Assembly: GCF_001540865.1 (NCBI RefSeq)
Contig: NC_033642.1
Span: 4,355,769-4,419,768, forward strand
Source of the DNA: Ananas comosus
Lineage: Eukaryota > Streptophyta > Magnoliopsida > Poales > Bromeliaceae
Length of the DNA: 64,000 nucleotides
Reading direction: 5' to 3'
Below are positions 34,290-46,808 of this stretch, piece by piece (within the stretch, counting starts at the first letter, position 1; every line of letters starts with the position of its first letter). Made by a program: the position numbers and the translations under genes. Under the pieces are notes generated by a model. The model saw nothing but the letters and a program-made list of their open reading frames with translations. It made no database searches and was not told where the DNA came from.

Positions 34290-35375
34290 TACCATGTTCT
34301 GAAAGCTATCTTCGATACATCCTCGGGTTTGTTCTTTAACTGGTGCTATCCCGACTGCAAGTCTATCTTAAAATACACACACGATCCCTGAAACTGATCA
34401 AATAAGTCGTCGATCCTCGGCAATAGATACTTATTCTTTATCGTGACTTTATTAAGCTCACGATAATCTACACATAGGCGAAGTGATCCGTCCGTCTTCT
34501 TGACGAACAAAACTGGCGCTCCCCAAGGCGAGACGCTCGGTCGAATGAAGCCCTTGTCAAACAAATCCTGTAGTTGTGCCCTCAGCTCCTTCAGCTCTGC
34601 CGGTGCCATCCTATAGGGCGCCTTTGAGATTGGAGTGGTCCTGGGGACGAGATCTATCACAAACTCAATCTTTCTATCAGGTGGCATACCCGGTAGCTCA
34701 GCTGAAAACATATCGCAAAACTCCCGCACCACCGGGATATCCTCAATCCTAGGGGTGTCATCCTCGCCTCTCAGCACAACACTAGCCAAAAAGGCTATGC
34801 AACCTCTGCTGATCAGCTGCCTAGCTCGAGACGAGCTGATCGTCATCGCGAATAGCGAACTCCGGCATCCTCTAAATACAACCTCAGTCTGCCCCGGTTC
34901 TCTAAAAGTAACCGTTCGATTCTTGCAATCAATCGTGGCATAATATTTGGTTAACCAATCCATGCCTAGGACCACATCAAACTCCCCCAGCTTGCGAAGG
35001 GCTAGCAAATCCATGAGCATAATCCAGTCTCCTACCCGACCAAGGCAACTCGGGGAAAAATTTCTAATATCCTAAATATGGTCGGGTACAACAACATGTC
35101 CCGGATGCAACAAAAAAACCAATGGGATGCCATGCAACTCGGCAAACAACCGATCTATGAATGAATGCGATGCTCCGGTATCAAATAATGCACGAATTCT
35201 AATGCCATCAAGTAAAATGATACCTGCAACCACATCCTCGGCTGCTACCGCCTCCTCGGTTTGAGCGGCATACATACGCCCACTCGGGACCTGTTGAGAT
35301 CCCTCGCTCTGACGCTAGACGGATGACCGTCCAGGCTGATACTGTGCCGATGGAGTCCCCTGGCTGCTAGCTGGT
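34290..35375 (-). pseudogene. Old Ty3 gag-pol (A'), protease to early RT
   Basis: Antisense gag-pol of the same family as element A. From 35375 downward it encodes the linker after the zinc knuckle, the aspartic protease (ALFDTGASHSFID near 35180), then the RT N-terminal part ([34 protein letters not shown]) up to KIDLQSG, and stops at the family F LTR. A nonsense change near 35072 breaks the frame. The upstream gag continues at 60286-60378 and 63018-64000, separated by later insertions. This is the oldest layer of the nest and is non-functional. Confidence 0.9.
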
Positions 35376-37831
35376 TGTAACACACTGGACCTTTGCAAAT
35401 TGCGAGGTTCGAGTGTTTGATCTGTGTTCTGAGTTTTTCCAGATTTTTCTGGTGGGTCGTTGACAGTGTTCCGACCTATGGCTCGTCCCGAGAATTGTAG
35501 TATTTTATATAGCGCAAAGGTCACCAAAGAGATGGACTTAGGCTATTCTCGGATTGCACTCTGCACACTGTGTAACCGGTGACAGGTTGATGGTTGTACC
35601 GGTACAGACTTTGTACCGATACATGTTGATGGTTGTACCGGTACACATGTGACGAATTTCAAACCCGTGGCTCGAGTTTGCCATTTTCGTGGGATTTGTA
35701 TCGGTACACTTGCCTGCGTACCGGTACAGTTTGGCAGAATCTGAACTGGTCGAACTGCAGGGGTATTTTTGCGATTGTTGCTATTCTATATAGCACTCCA
35801 CGCCCCTAATGCCTTCCCTGAGCTTGGCACCAGCAGGGAAAGAGGTAAGGGAGCCCTCTTCACCATCCCATTTGGATTTGACCCCCTTGTAGCTTGGATT
35901 TTGGTGGATTTACTTCTCTTTTTGCCTTTTGGAGCAATTTCCACCTTGGTAGAGGCTTGGAGCTTGGACTTGGAGCTTGTTTGAGGGAAGATCTTGGGAG
36001 CTTGTGGACTTTGGGCTTGGATTGAAGCTTCCAAGAGGTTGGTAATAAGTTTCTTTCATTTAGATCCTTGTTTTGTTGGTTTCCTTGAGATGAAACCCTA
36101 GAATGGGAACCTAGGATTGATTTTGGGCATTTTGGATTTAGGGATTTTGGGGCTCAATCTCTTGGATTAGAACCCTCCTTTAGGTTGGATTGGAAGGGGT
36201 CTAGCTCTCCTTTGGAGCTTGAGAAGGGATTTCCACACTAGAGGTGAGTTTTGCCCTTTTCTTGAGACGGTTAAAGATTGAGCTTAGTGTTGTTCGTAAG
36301 GTTCGTTTAACTCTTTTAGTATTACCTCTAGGGTGCTAGAAGAGTGGCGGTAACCTTCGTCGGCTGGATCGAAGAGCGGTGTTGAAGCTCGGTGGGTTTG
36401 ACTTCATGAAACCGGGGCAAAATGCCCCCTATGGGTGTTATACTCGTCGTAACGTTAAAATTCATACATATTCATGCTAGATAGAATTTTTATAAATTTT
36501 AGAATACTTAAAATGCATGCCTTATGTATTATGAAAATTTAACTTTATATAGTAGAGCATTCTGGAGGTTTTGCATGCATGTGAGAAGTATTCATGTTAG
36601 TAATTGGTGAACTTGTCTTCTATATTCAAAATGACTTAAATTATGTATTCATGAACACCAAAATCATGCTTGGACTTGTTGGACAAAAGTGCCATAAAGG
36701 GGCACTTAAGCTAGTAAACTATGAAACTGCAACATAGAGACATAGTGATAGGCCATTGGATATCGACTATATTCCGTGTTTTAGACATGATGACATAGTG
36801 ATAGACCATAAACACAGTTGCTATATTCCATGTTTTAGACATGATGACTTGAGACTTGAGACAGACATATATGCTTACTTGCCTTTGAGCTCATTCGCAC
36901 ATGCTTGTGAGGGTCACTCCCTACAAGCCGGCACTCCGGAGATAGCCATCGCGATACATACTCGCCGTGCGGGATTGGGCGCCGAAGTGGATTGCCGTGG
37001 GCAAGGCTCATCCCTAGAGTGGGGATGTTGACTACCACGGGGCCATTAGGCACGGCACCGACCAGACAGCCTACGGGTGGGCTTCAGGCGAGATAGCCTT
37101 CGGGCAGGTCTTACAAGATTTAAACTTTAAGTAGTTAACATGCCAAGTGGACATTGATAGAATAGTAAACAATGACATTGTACTATTTACCTTGTGGGCA
37201 TTATGTTAGTTACACTCATGTATTTACATGTTACAGTAGCTTCATTACTTATGCAAATTCATGCTAAATAGAGACATCGTGTGGTAGCAAGTTTACATGT
37301 CGTTCATATCGCTTTTATTTGTTTACTTACCTATTTAGCTCTTTTGGGCCTAGTGGTACTTTTCACTGAAGTCAGTAATTGCCCACTGGGAACTATTAAT
37401 TAATAGTTCTCACGCCCCCTGTTTTATGGTTTTATTTCAGAGCCTTCAGCACCGGCGGAGGCACAGGATCACGGCAAGGGTGTCGTCTAGCTAGATAGCG
37501 GGGAGCTACTTGCTCTTAGGTGGTTTACTCTTTCTTTTGTTGTAGTAGAGAGAGAGAGATTTTTGTACCATGTATAGAGACCACCTATGTACTCGTTTAG
37601 CACTTGTTTTGGGTCATCTCTTGTACCACTTTACGGTTTTATTAGTTGTTGTTGGATCTTTTATTCGCTTTCCTTGTTATAGATTCTAGTTGTACTATGC
37701 TCTGATACTCCTAGACGTTCTCCTTTTATTGATTTATTTATCGTTTTATTGTAGACGCCTTATATGTTTTAGACATATGGCGGGTCTGGGCACGCGCCGA
37801 GCGGGCTTCCGCTGGGTCCCGGGGCGTGACA
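35376..37831 (+). mobile_element. 5' LTR of element A, 2456 bp
   Basis: It runs from TGTAACACACTGGACC to GGGGCGTGACA. Palindromes of the type tgtaccggtaca lie at ~35580-35730. A 20-bp perfect palindrome gaactattaattaatagttc is at 37390-37409, followed by a T-rich stretch and cagagcc. A GA microsatellite lies at ~37548. Confidence 0.9.
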
Positions 37832-37839
37832 TATTAATT

Positions 37840-37852
37840 TGGTATTAAAGCC
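37840..37852 (+). other. Primer binding site of element A, mutated
   Basis: tggtattaaagcc, eight bases after the LTR end, differs from the initiator-Met tRNA complement TGGTATCAGAGCC at two positions, a C-to-T and a G-to-A change. Confidence 0.7.
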
Positions 37853-38174
37853 TAGGGTTGAGTCTTAGGGGACATAGTAAACCTTAGGCCGGTTGGACTA
37901 TAGGAAATAGGCTCGTGAGAGACGAGATTTATTTGACTTGTAAGGGAAAGTATCATGATTGGGTATCTTTGATAACTCTAAAAAGTTAGAGTTTAATCGA
38001 AGTGTATGGCTTCTAACTTTGCGGAGGGTTACGTTGGCGGCCGACAACGTAACATCGGGAGTTAGTAGTGAAGAACACTTCTTTACTTTCGTATGATTTG
38101 GGTTTTATCTAATTGAGCGGGGATTCGATAGCGTGGGTTATGCTAACTTGCGCTTTTATGATGTTGTAGTGACG

Positions 38175-41100
38175 ATGCCGATTACTCGCTCTCAATCTGC
38201 TGGAGCGGATAATGCGGCACGCTTGGAGGAGGTCGAGACCTCCGCTACCTCCGGATCCGGCGAGGTTCGTGAGTTGAAGGGCCAGCTTGCGGCCCTCACG
38301 GACATGGTGGCATAGCAGACGGAGGCAGCACGCCGACAGGAGGCGCGGATGAAGCGCTTTGAGGACCTTCTATTTCAGCAGGCTGCTGCTAGAGAGACTC
38401 AGGTTCCTACGCCACCCGCACCGGTGGAGGTGGTTGCACCCCGAGGGTCGTCCCCTGCACTCGACACATCTCGGACGGCGCCGGCGGCAGCACCTCAGGA
38501 GGAGGCGATTGCGGCACCGCCAGTTCGGGTGCCTACGGCGGGGGCAGTTTTCCCCGTGACGGTTGTTGGAGAGGAGAGGAACAGACTGATGGAGCGCCTC
38601 AACGAGTTCAGGAGGTGCAGTCCCCGGATGTTTGACGGAGAAAAGGTCGACCACTGGATCGTGGAGAAGTGGTTGACACATATGGAGAAACTCTTCCGCG
38701 ACATCTTCGTGGAGGAGAGGGATCGAGTTTGGCTCGCCACTCACCACCTAGACGGCGAGGCCTATCGCTGGTGGTTGGATCTTCAGGAAAACCCCAGCAC
38801 CGACTTGGCGGCTATTACTTGGAAGAAGTTCAAGGAGCTTCTTTTGGCACACTACTTCCCGACCAGCATCAAGAGGAAGATGGAGCAGGACTTGCGCAAC
38901 TTGCGCTAGGGAGATCGAACTGTAGCCGAGTATGAGAGGGAGTTTTCTCGGCTTCTGCATTGCGTGCCTCTCGTCGTGCAGGACGACGAGGATAAGGACC
39001 GCATCTTCGAGCGAGGGTTGCGACCGTCGATTTTCCGATTTGTGCAATCCTCTAACCTCCAAACCTACCGGGAGGTTGTGGATCGCGCGCTCATTGTGGA
39101 GAGCGGCGCAGCAGATGTTCAGGAGAGGCGAGAGGCCTTGGATAAAGGCAAGGGTAAGAGGCCCACGGCTGAGCGTGCGAGCCAGACGCACTCTAGGAGG
39201 CCGCCGAAGCACCCTCGGAGCCAGCAGCGTGGGCGCGACTCGGCAGCACATCTAGGAGGATCTGATCGCCGCCGGCCTTCCCAGTGTGTGATCTGCGGTG
39301 GTCCTCACTACCCACCGCAGTGTCCACAGCGGGGGGGCAGGTGCTACCAGTGTGGCCAGGAGGGCCACATCCGGACTGAATGCCCGAGAGGTTCGTCACC
39401 GGCACCGTCGACTGCATCGGCACCGGCCCTACCAGCCGCCAGCCAGGGGACTCCATCGACACAGTACCAGCCTGGGCGGTCATCCGTCCAGCGACAGAGC
39501 GAGGGATCTCGACAGGCCCCGAGTGGGCGCATGTATGTTATTCAGACTGAGGAGGCGGCAGCAGCCGAGGATGTGGTTGCAGGTATCATTTTACTTGGTG
39601 GTATTAGAGTTCGTGCATTATTTGATACTGGTGCATCACACTCCTTCATAGATCGGCTGTTCGCCGAGTTGCATGGCATCCCATTGGTTTCTTTGTTGCA
39701 TCCGGGACATGTTGTTGTACCCGACCACATTTTGGATATTAGAGAGTATTGCCCCAGTTGCCCTCTTCGGGTAGGGGACTGGATTATGCCCGTGGATTTG
39801 CTAGCTTTGCGCAAGCTGGGGGATTTCGATGTGGTTTTGGGCATGGATTGGCTAACTAAGTATTATGCCACAATCGATTGTAAGAATCGCACGGTTACTT
39901 TTAGAGAACCGGGGCAGACTGAGGTTGTATTTAGAGGATGCCGGAGTTCGCTATTTGCGATGACGATCAGCTCGTCTCGAACTAGGCAGCTGATCAGCAG
40001 AGGCTGCATAGCCTATTTGGCTAGTGTTGTTGTGAGGGACGATGATGACACCCCTAGGATTGAGGATATCCCGGTGGTGCGGGAGTTTCAGGACGTGTTT
40101 TCAGCTGAGCTACCGGGTATGCCCCCAGATAGGGAGATTGAGTTTGTGGTGGATCTCGTCTCTGGGACTACCCCAATCTCAAAGGCACCCTATAGGATGG
40201 CACCGGCAGAGCTGAAGGAGCTGAGGGCACAACTGCAGGATTTGTTGGACAAAGGCTTCATTAGACCGAGCGTCTCGCCTTAGAGAGCGCCAGTTTTGTT
40301 CGACAAGAAGAAGGACGGATCTTTACGCCTATGTGTGGATTATCGTGAGCTTAATAAAGTCACGATCAAGAATAAGTATCCGTTGCCGAGGATCGACGAC
40401 TTATTTGATCAGCTTCAAGGATCGAGTGTGTATTCCAAGATCGACTTGCAGTCGGGATACCACCAGTTAAGGATCAAGCCCGAGGATGTATCGAAGACGG
40501 CTTTTAGAACATGGTATGGACATTATGAGTTCACAGTTATGCCGTTCGGGCTTACTAATGCCCCGACAGCTTTTATGGATCTAATGAACCATATTTTTAA
40601 GCCTTATCTAGACAAGTTTGTCGTGGTGTTCATCGACGACATCTTGGTTTACTCCCGAAGTGATGCGGATCACGAGGAACATTTGAGGCTTGTACTTCAA
40701 ATACTTCGGAAAAAGGAGCTTTATGCCAAGTTGAAAGAGTATGAATTTTGGCTTCGAGAGGTGGCATTCCTTGGACATTTGATTTCGGGATCGGGCATAG
40801 CCGTGGATCATAAGAAGATTGAGGCTATCAAGGATTGGTCGAGACCGACGAGCGTCACGGAGATACGGAGTTTCCTTGGATTGGCCGGCTATTACCAGAG
40901 GTTTGTCGAGGGGTTTGCTAAGTTATCTACTCCCCTCACGAGGCTCACGCATAAAGGCGTTAAGTTCATTTGGAACGATGCGTGTGAAAGGAGCTTCGAA
41001 GAGTTGAAGCAAAGATTGACAATTGCCCCGATCCTAACCCTGCCAGTTGCTGGAGCAGGGTATGTGGTGTATAGTGATGCATCTCTTAATGGATTGGGTT

Positions 41101-42933
41101 GCGTTTTGATGCAGGATGGCAAGGTGATCGCGTATACTTCTCGCCAATTGAAGGAATATGAAAGGAACTATCCGACGCAAGACTTGGAGTTGGCGGCCGT
41201 AGTCTTTGCATTGAAGCTATGGCGCCACTATCTTTATGGCGAGCGGTGTGAAGTATACACGGATCACAAGAGTTTGAGGTACTTATTCACTCAGAAGGAG
41301 TTGAACTTGAGGCAGCGCAGATGGTTGGAGCTACTCAAGGATTATGATCTGACGATTCTCTAGGAAATCGACGAAAAACTTAGCGATGCATATCGTTACT
41401 CAACCGCAGTTGATCGAGCAGATGAAGCGGTTGGAGTCAGAGGTGGTGACTCTAGACACACCCTTGAGGTTGATGACCTTGGTAGTGCAATCTATTCTGT
41501 TGGATAGAATTAAAGAAAAGCAAGCTTCCGATGTGGAGTTGCAAAGGATTAAAGATAAAATGGTTGATGGTTGCATCGGCGATTTCCTTATGGATGACCA
41601 AGGACTGATGCGTTTTTGTGGACGGTTGTGTGTACCTGCGGATTCGGAAATTAAAGAAAATATTCTTCAAGAAGCACACCGAGCACCCTATGCTGTACAT
41701 CCGGGAGGCACCAAGATGTACAAGGACTTAAAATTGCTCTATTGGTAGCCCGGTATGAAAAAGGATGTTGGTGAGTTTGTAGCTCGTTGTCTAACTTGCC
41801 AACAAGTGAAGGCTAAGCATCGACTGCCCGCGGGAAAACTTCAAAGTTTACTTATTCCCATGTGGAAGTGGGAGAGGATCACCATGGATTTCGTGACTGG
41901 ATTGCCCCGCTCTCAAGCCGGGCATGACGCTATTTGGGTGATCGTGGATAGGTTGACGAAGTCAGCGCACTTCATACCTATACATACGACTTAGACTGGG
42001 GAGTAGCTCGCACAAGTGTACCTTGATGAGATTGTGCGACTTCGCGGAGTGCTTACTTCGATTGTATCTGATCGAGACACCCAGTTTGTGTCTCACTTTT
42101 GGAGGAGTCTACAGGACGCCTTAGGCACTCGATTGGATTTCAGCACAGCATTCCACCCTCAGAGTGATGGACAGTCGGAGTGCACTATTCAGACATTAGA
42201 GGATATGCTCTGAGCATGTGTGATAGACTTCCAGGGAGGATGGTCGCAGCACCTACCTATGGCAGAGTTTGCTTATAACAACAGTTATCAAGCAAGCATC
42301 AAGATGGCGCTCTTCGAAGCACTATATGGACGGAAGTGTAGATCGCCACTCCATTGGAGTGAAGTTGGCGAGAGATTGGCTTTAGGCCCTCATGTGCTCC
42401 AGGAAGCTGAGGACAAGGTTCGTATTGCTCGGGAGCGACTTTTGACGGCACAGAGTAGACAAAGGAGCTACGCTGATCGACGACGGCGAGACTTGGAGTT
42501 CCAAGTTGGAGACCATGTTTTCTTGAAGGTCTCGCCAACTAGAGGGATTAGGAGATTTGGGATTCGGGAAAAGTTGAGCCCCCGTTTCATTAGACCGTAT
42601 GAGATCTTGGAGCGTGTGGGCCTGGTAGCGTATAGACTTGCTCTACCGCCAAAACTATCGGGCGTACACAACGTCTTTAATGTATCGGTCCTTCGGAAGT
42701 ACATCTTCGACCCGACTCATGTGTTGGATGCTACACCTTTGGAGTTGCGGGAAGACTTGAGCTTTGAGGAGCTGCCCGTGAGGATCTTGGCTCGTGAGGT
42801 GAGGAAGCTGCGGAATCGAGATATTTCGTATGTGAAGGTTCTTTGGAGCAACCACGGGGAGCGAGAGGCCACGTGGGAACTTGAGAGCGCTTTGCAGGAG
42901 CGCTATCCTTATCTTTTTCAGATGGGGTCTTGA
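38175..42933 (+). pseudogene. Gag-pol of element A, multiple stops and one frameshift
   Basis: One decayed frame encodes in order: gag (WWLDLQENP near 38780), two zinc-knuckle motifs (CVICGGPHYPPQC; CYQCGQEGHIRTEC near 39345), aspartic protease (FDTGASHSF near 39625), RT (FIDDILVYS near 40632), RNase H (YSDAS; YTDHKSL), integrase (H2C2 zinc finger, [33 protein letters not shown]) and a C-terminal chromodomain-like segment (YVKVLWSNHGEREATWELE). In-frame stops: TAG 38313, 38907, 40281, 41746, 41992 and 42004; TGA 42211. A small deletion at ~41361 removes the end of RNase H and shifts frame. The integrase E position also reads C after SE. It cannot be functional. Confidence 0.93.
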
Positions 42934-42986
42934 GGTATGTTGTGTTTCGAGTTTCACGGACGAAACTCCTTTTTAGGAGGGGTGAA

Positions 42987-43785
42987 TGTAACACACTTGA
43001 CCTTCGCAAATTGCGAGGTTCGAGTGTTTGATCTGTGTTTTGAGTTTTTTCAGATTTTTCTGGTGGGTCGTTAACAGTGTTCCGACCTATGGCTCGTATC
43101 TCGAGAATTGTAGTATTTTATGTAGTGGTAAGGTCACCAAAGAGATGGACTTAGGCTACCCTCGGATTGCACTCTGCACACTGTATAACCGGTGAGAGGT
43201 TGATGGTTGTACCGGTACAGACTTTGTACCGGTACATGTTGATGGTTGTACCGGTACACATGTGACGAATTTCAAACCCGAGGCTCGGGTTTGCCATTTT
43301 CGTGGGATTTGTACCGGTACACTTGCCCGCGTACCGGTACACTTTGGCAGAATCTGAACTGTCGAACTGCAGGGGTTTTTTTACGATTGTTGCTATTCTA
43401 TGTAGCACCCCACGCCCCTAGGGCCTTCCCTGAGCTTGGCACCAGCAGGGAAAGAGGTAAGGGAGCCCTCTTCACCATCCCATTTGGATTTGACCCCCTT
43501 TTAGCTTGGATTTTGGTGGATTTACTTCTCTTTTTGCCTTTTAGAGCAATTTCCACCTTGGTAGAGGCTTGGAGCTTGGACTTGGAGCTTGTTTGAGGGA
43601 AGATCTTGGGAGCTTGTGGACTTTGGGCTTGGATTGAAGCTTTCAAGAGGTTAGTAACAAGTTTCTTTCATTTAGATCCTTGTTTTGATGGTTTCCTTGA
43701 GATGAAACCCTAGAATAGGAACCTAGTGTTGATTTTGGGCATTTTGGATTTAGGGCTTTTGTTGCTCAATCTCTTGGATTAGAAC
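42987..43785 (+). mobile_element. 3' LTR of element A, segment 1, with PPT just upstream
   Basis: The purine tract aggaggggtgaa (~42975-42986) precedes TGTAACACACTTGACC. The segment aligns with 35376-~36173 and carries the same tgtaccggtaca palindromes (43205-43345). It ends at the agaac target duplication of the solo LTR that follows. Confidence 0.9.
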
Positions 43786-46452
43786 TGTAATATACCGAAA
43801 AGCTTCGACAAATAAATATCGAACTTTAGTCAAATTGACCAAAGTGCGAGGTTGGTGCACTTCGGAAAGTCCGGAGGTGTTAAAATGAGTAAAGGTGTGT
43901 TATGGAAGGTTTTCGAGAGCTAAAAGGTCAAAATTCTGCAAACTGCAGAATTTTAGCTCTCGGGGACCGGTCCCTGGTGGGAGAGACCGGTCCTCGAACG
44001 CGTGAGAAATGAGACAGCCAAAAATTTGGCTAAGTCCCAGAAGACCTGCTCTCGGGAACCGGTCCGTGAAGGAGAGACCGGTCCCCCAAAATGAGACCGG
44101 TCGCATCGCGCGGGAGCCCTGGCTGCCGCAGGGGAGAGCTACGGGAACCGGTCCCTAGTCGGGGAGACCGGTCCCCGCATGCGAAATCTGCCCAGTCCAG
44201 GCAGTTTAATAACATAAAAGTTAAGGGGTTTAACTGCAATTTTGCAACCCATAGAGTATAGTAGGAGGGCAAATGAGATATTTCTCTCATTTCTCACCCT
44301 CTCACACTCTCTTCTCCTTTTCTCTCTCTAGAAGACAAGAAGGAGAAGAAGAAGACAAGAAGGAGAGGAGAAGAGAAGAAAAAGAAGGAAAAAGAAGAGG
44401 AAGAAAGTGAAGAAAAGGGCAAGGAGAAGAAGGAAACCCCTCCTCTCCTTCTCTAGCTTGGAAAAGGAGCAAGCTTAGAGGTAAGCCTTGCCCCTTCTCT
44501 TGGTAAATCCCATACTAGGGTTTGGATTAGGCTAAGAATGGTTTTTATAGAACCTTTAGAGTCTTTGAAGCTTTTCTTTTGCTTCAATTGAGATCAAGAC
44601 CATGGCAAGAGTGTAATGGGTAAAGCTTGAAGGTGAGCTTGACACCTCTCATGGTGAAATCCAAACTAGGGTTTGGAGTGAGCTAGGAATAGTTTAGATG
44701 GACTATTTAGAGTATAATGAAGCTTCTTTTGCTTCCCAATGAGATCAAACCCTAGGTTTGTCAAATGCTATGAAGCTAGGGCACCCAAATTGGGGCTTTT
44801 GCTTGTAAGGATTTCAAAGTGAAATTGACCCTCTAAAAACCTAATTGGGGGTATTTCCGACGCGTTGGTGCGCTCGGATTAATGTTACGAAAAGCCGATG
44901 TAAAGATTAGAGCAAAATGGCCTAATAGGGCTTCGTTTTGCCGCAGGTAGCGAACCGGGTGTCTAAAAATCCCAAGAAAATTATCGGAGCACCTAAGTGA
45001 ACCTACAAGGTGGGTGGCGCTCTCCAAACTCATTGAACTTCCTCCTATGCCTAATGTGTCATTTAATTGAGCATATGTTATATACATTGTTGCATGCATT
45101 TAGGGTAAAGTAACGAAAAGAATGTGATGTGGCATGATTGTGAGTACATCTTGCTTAATGATGGTTGAGAACCTATATAAATGTGAAACCCTATATGTAT
45201 GCATGAGAGGAAATGTGAACACCCAAGTGAGGCAAAAGAACAGAGTGACACACTATGACATAGATCGAGTGGCATTTGATAATGTAAAGTAAAAAACACT
45301 AGAGTTAGTGTGGGGCAAAGAATCAATGCGATGTAAAGATAATGATAATGGCTAAAGTTAATGCAAAGTGTGGCATCAAGAGTAAAGAATGAAAGAATAA
45401 TGCAAAGTGGGGCAAAAGAACATGTAAAGAGCAAAGAACAATGATTGCTAGAGTTAGCAACATAAAGTGATGTAAAGAACACTAGAGTTAGTGTAATGAC
45501 ATGATTGAACTTATAATCCTTAGAGTTAAGGATTCGATCATACTTGCTATGAGTTCCGTGCTTGAGGGCGGTCGCGCCCCCTCGAGCGATGCGCTCCGGA
45601 GTTTTTGCATCACGGGTTGGAGTAAACCCGAGGACGGTCCTAGCGGGTGAGTTCCTGCGATGATGGACTTAATGTGAAGCAAGCTTAATGTGGCGAAACC
45701 CCCGGGTTAGCCTTAAGATTAAAGAATAAAGAACAAGGTTTAAAGAACAAAGAGTAAAGAACAAGAACTTGCATAATCTGCATGAGTTTTACATTGAGCA
45801 TATTCCTTGCTTTATTGTTCAGGCATATTAGCATCATGTTGTAGATTGGTTACTATATTTCAGCTTATCCTTTCTATTATGCCTGAGTTAGTCCTAGTGG
45901 GAAAGTCGGTGATGTTGGGGCCGAACCCACTGGGAACTTTGTTGTAGTTCTCACCCCACTATTTCCACAGAGCCGGGACCGAGCGAGCCGGCGAGCGACC
46001 GAGGTAAAGGTATCGCGCCTTAGACAGAGGCCACCAGAGTTGAGTTTGGTTTATATTTTGTTAGTAAAGTACCCTATGTTCATCTTTTGTATTTGATGAC
46101 TAGTGATGTAAAGAAAAGAATATAAAGCTCATTTTGTGGTAATTGTGATGTAAAAGAAATGATGCAAACGATGTAATGTAATGAAATGCAAAGAATCATG
46201 AATGTAAATGGATGCATGTATGTGATCAAAACGAATCATAGTACTTGTGTAGTTGCATAGTTTTCCTATCTCTTCACTCATGGCTATTGCTTACCCTCGT
46301 GTAAGCCGTTTGTGTATGTTTCCGCTAGTGCACTTCTTGTTTGAAATTGTACATGTGATGAGCCTTGGGCGGATAGGGGAAACTCTGTCCGTTCGGCGTC
46401 TGTTTGACGTGCTCGAACCGGCCCAAATTGGTATCGGTCTCGGGGCGTGACA
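43786..46452 (+). mobile_element. Solo LTR of family D inside the 3' LTR of A, TSD AGAAC
   Basis: TGTAATATACCG ... CGGGGCGTGACA, 2667 bp, with identical agaac on both sides (43781-43785, 46453-46457). The family A LTR continues seamlessly afterwards. No gag-pol is present. It contains an ACCGGT array (43967-44180), a CT/GA-rich tract (44290-44460), the stem-loop gaact...agttc (45934-45950) and the hairpin ggatag...ctgtcc near its end. Confidence 0.92.
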
Positions 46453-46808
46453 AGAACCCTCCTTTAGGTTGGATTGGAAGGGTTCTAGCTCTCCTTTGGA
46501 GCTTGAGAAGGGATTTCCACACTAGAGGTGAGTTTTGCCCTTTCCTTGAGACGGTAAAAGATTGAGCTTAGTGTTGTTCGTAAGGTTCGTTTAACTCTTT
46601 TAGTATTACCTCTAGGGTGCTAGGAGAGTGGCGGTAACCTTCGTCGGCTCGATCGAAGAGCGGCGTTGAAGCTCGGTGGCTTTGACTTCATGAAACCGGG
46701 GCAAAATGCCCCCTATGGGTGTTATACTCGTCGTGACGTTAAAATTCATGCATATTCATGCTAGATAGAATTTCTATGAATTTTAGAATTCTTAAAATGG
46801 ATGCCTTA
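46453..46808 (+). mobile_element. 3' LTR of element A, segment 2
   Basis: This aligns with ~36174-36528 of the 5' LTR (agaaccctcctttaggttgg ... atgcctta). It ends where a family B LTR (tgtaaggaagtg) begins. The first five bases are the target duplication of the preceding solo LTR. Confidence 0.9.

Noticed and set aside
36756..37053. Frames conserved between LTR copies near 36835-37053, 19954-20214 and 59278-59661
   Set aside because: The similarity follows the LTR alignment, the frames differ in length between copies, and no domain is visible.
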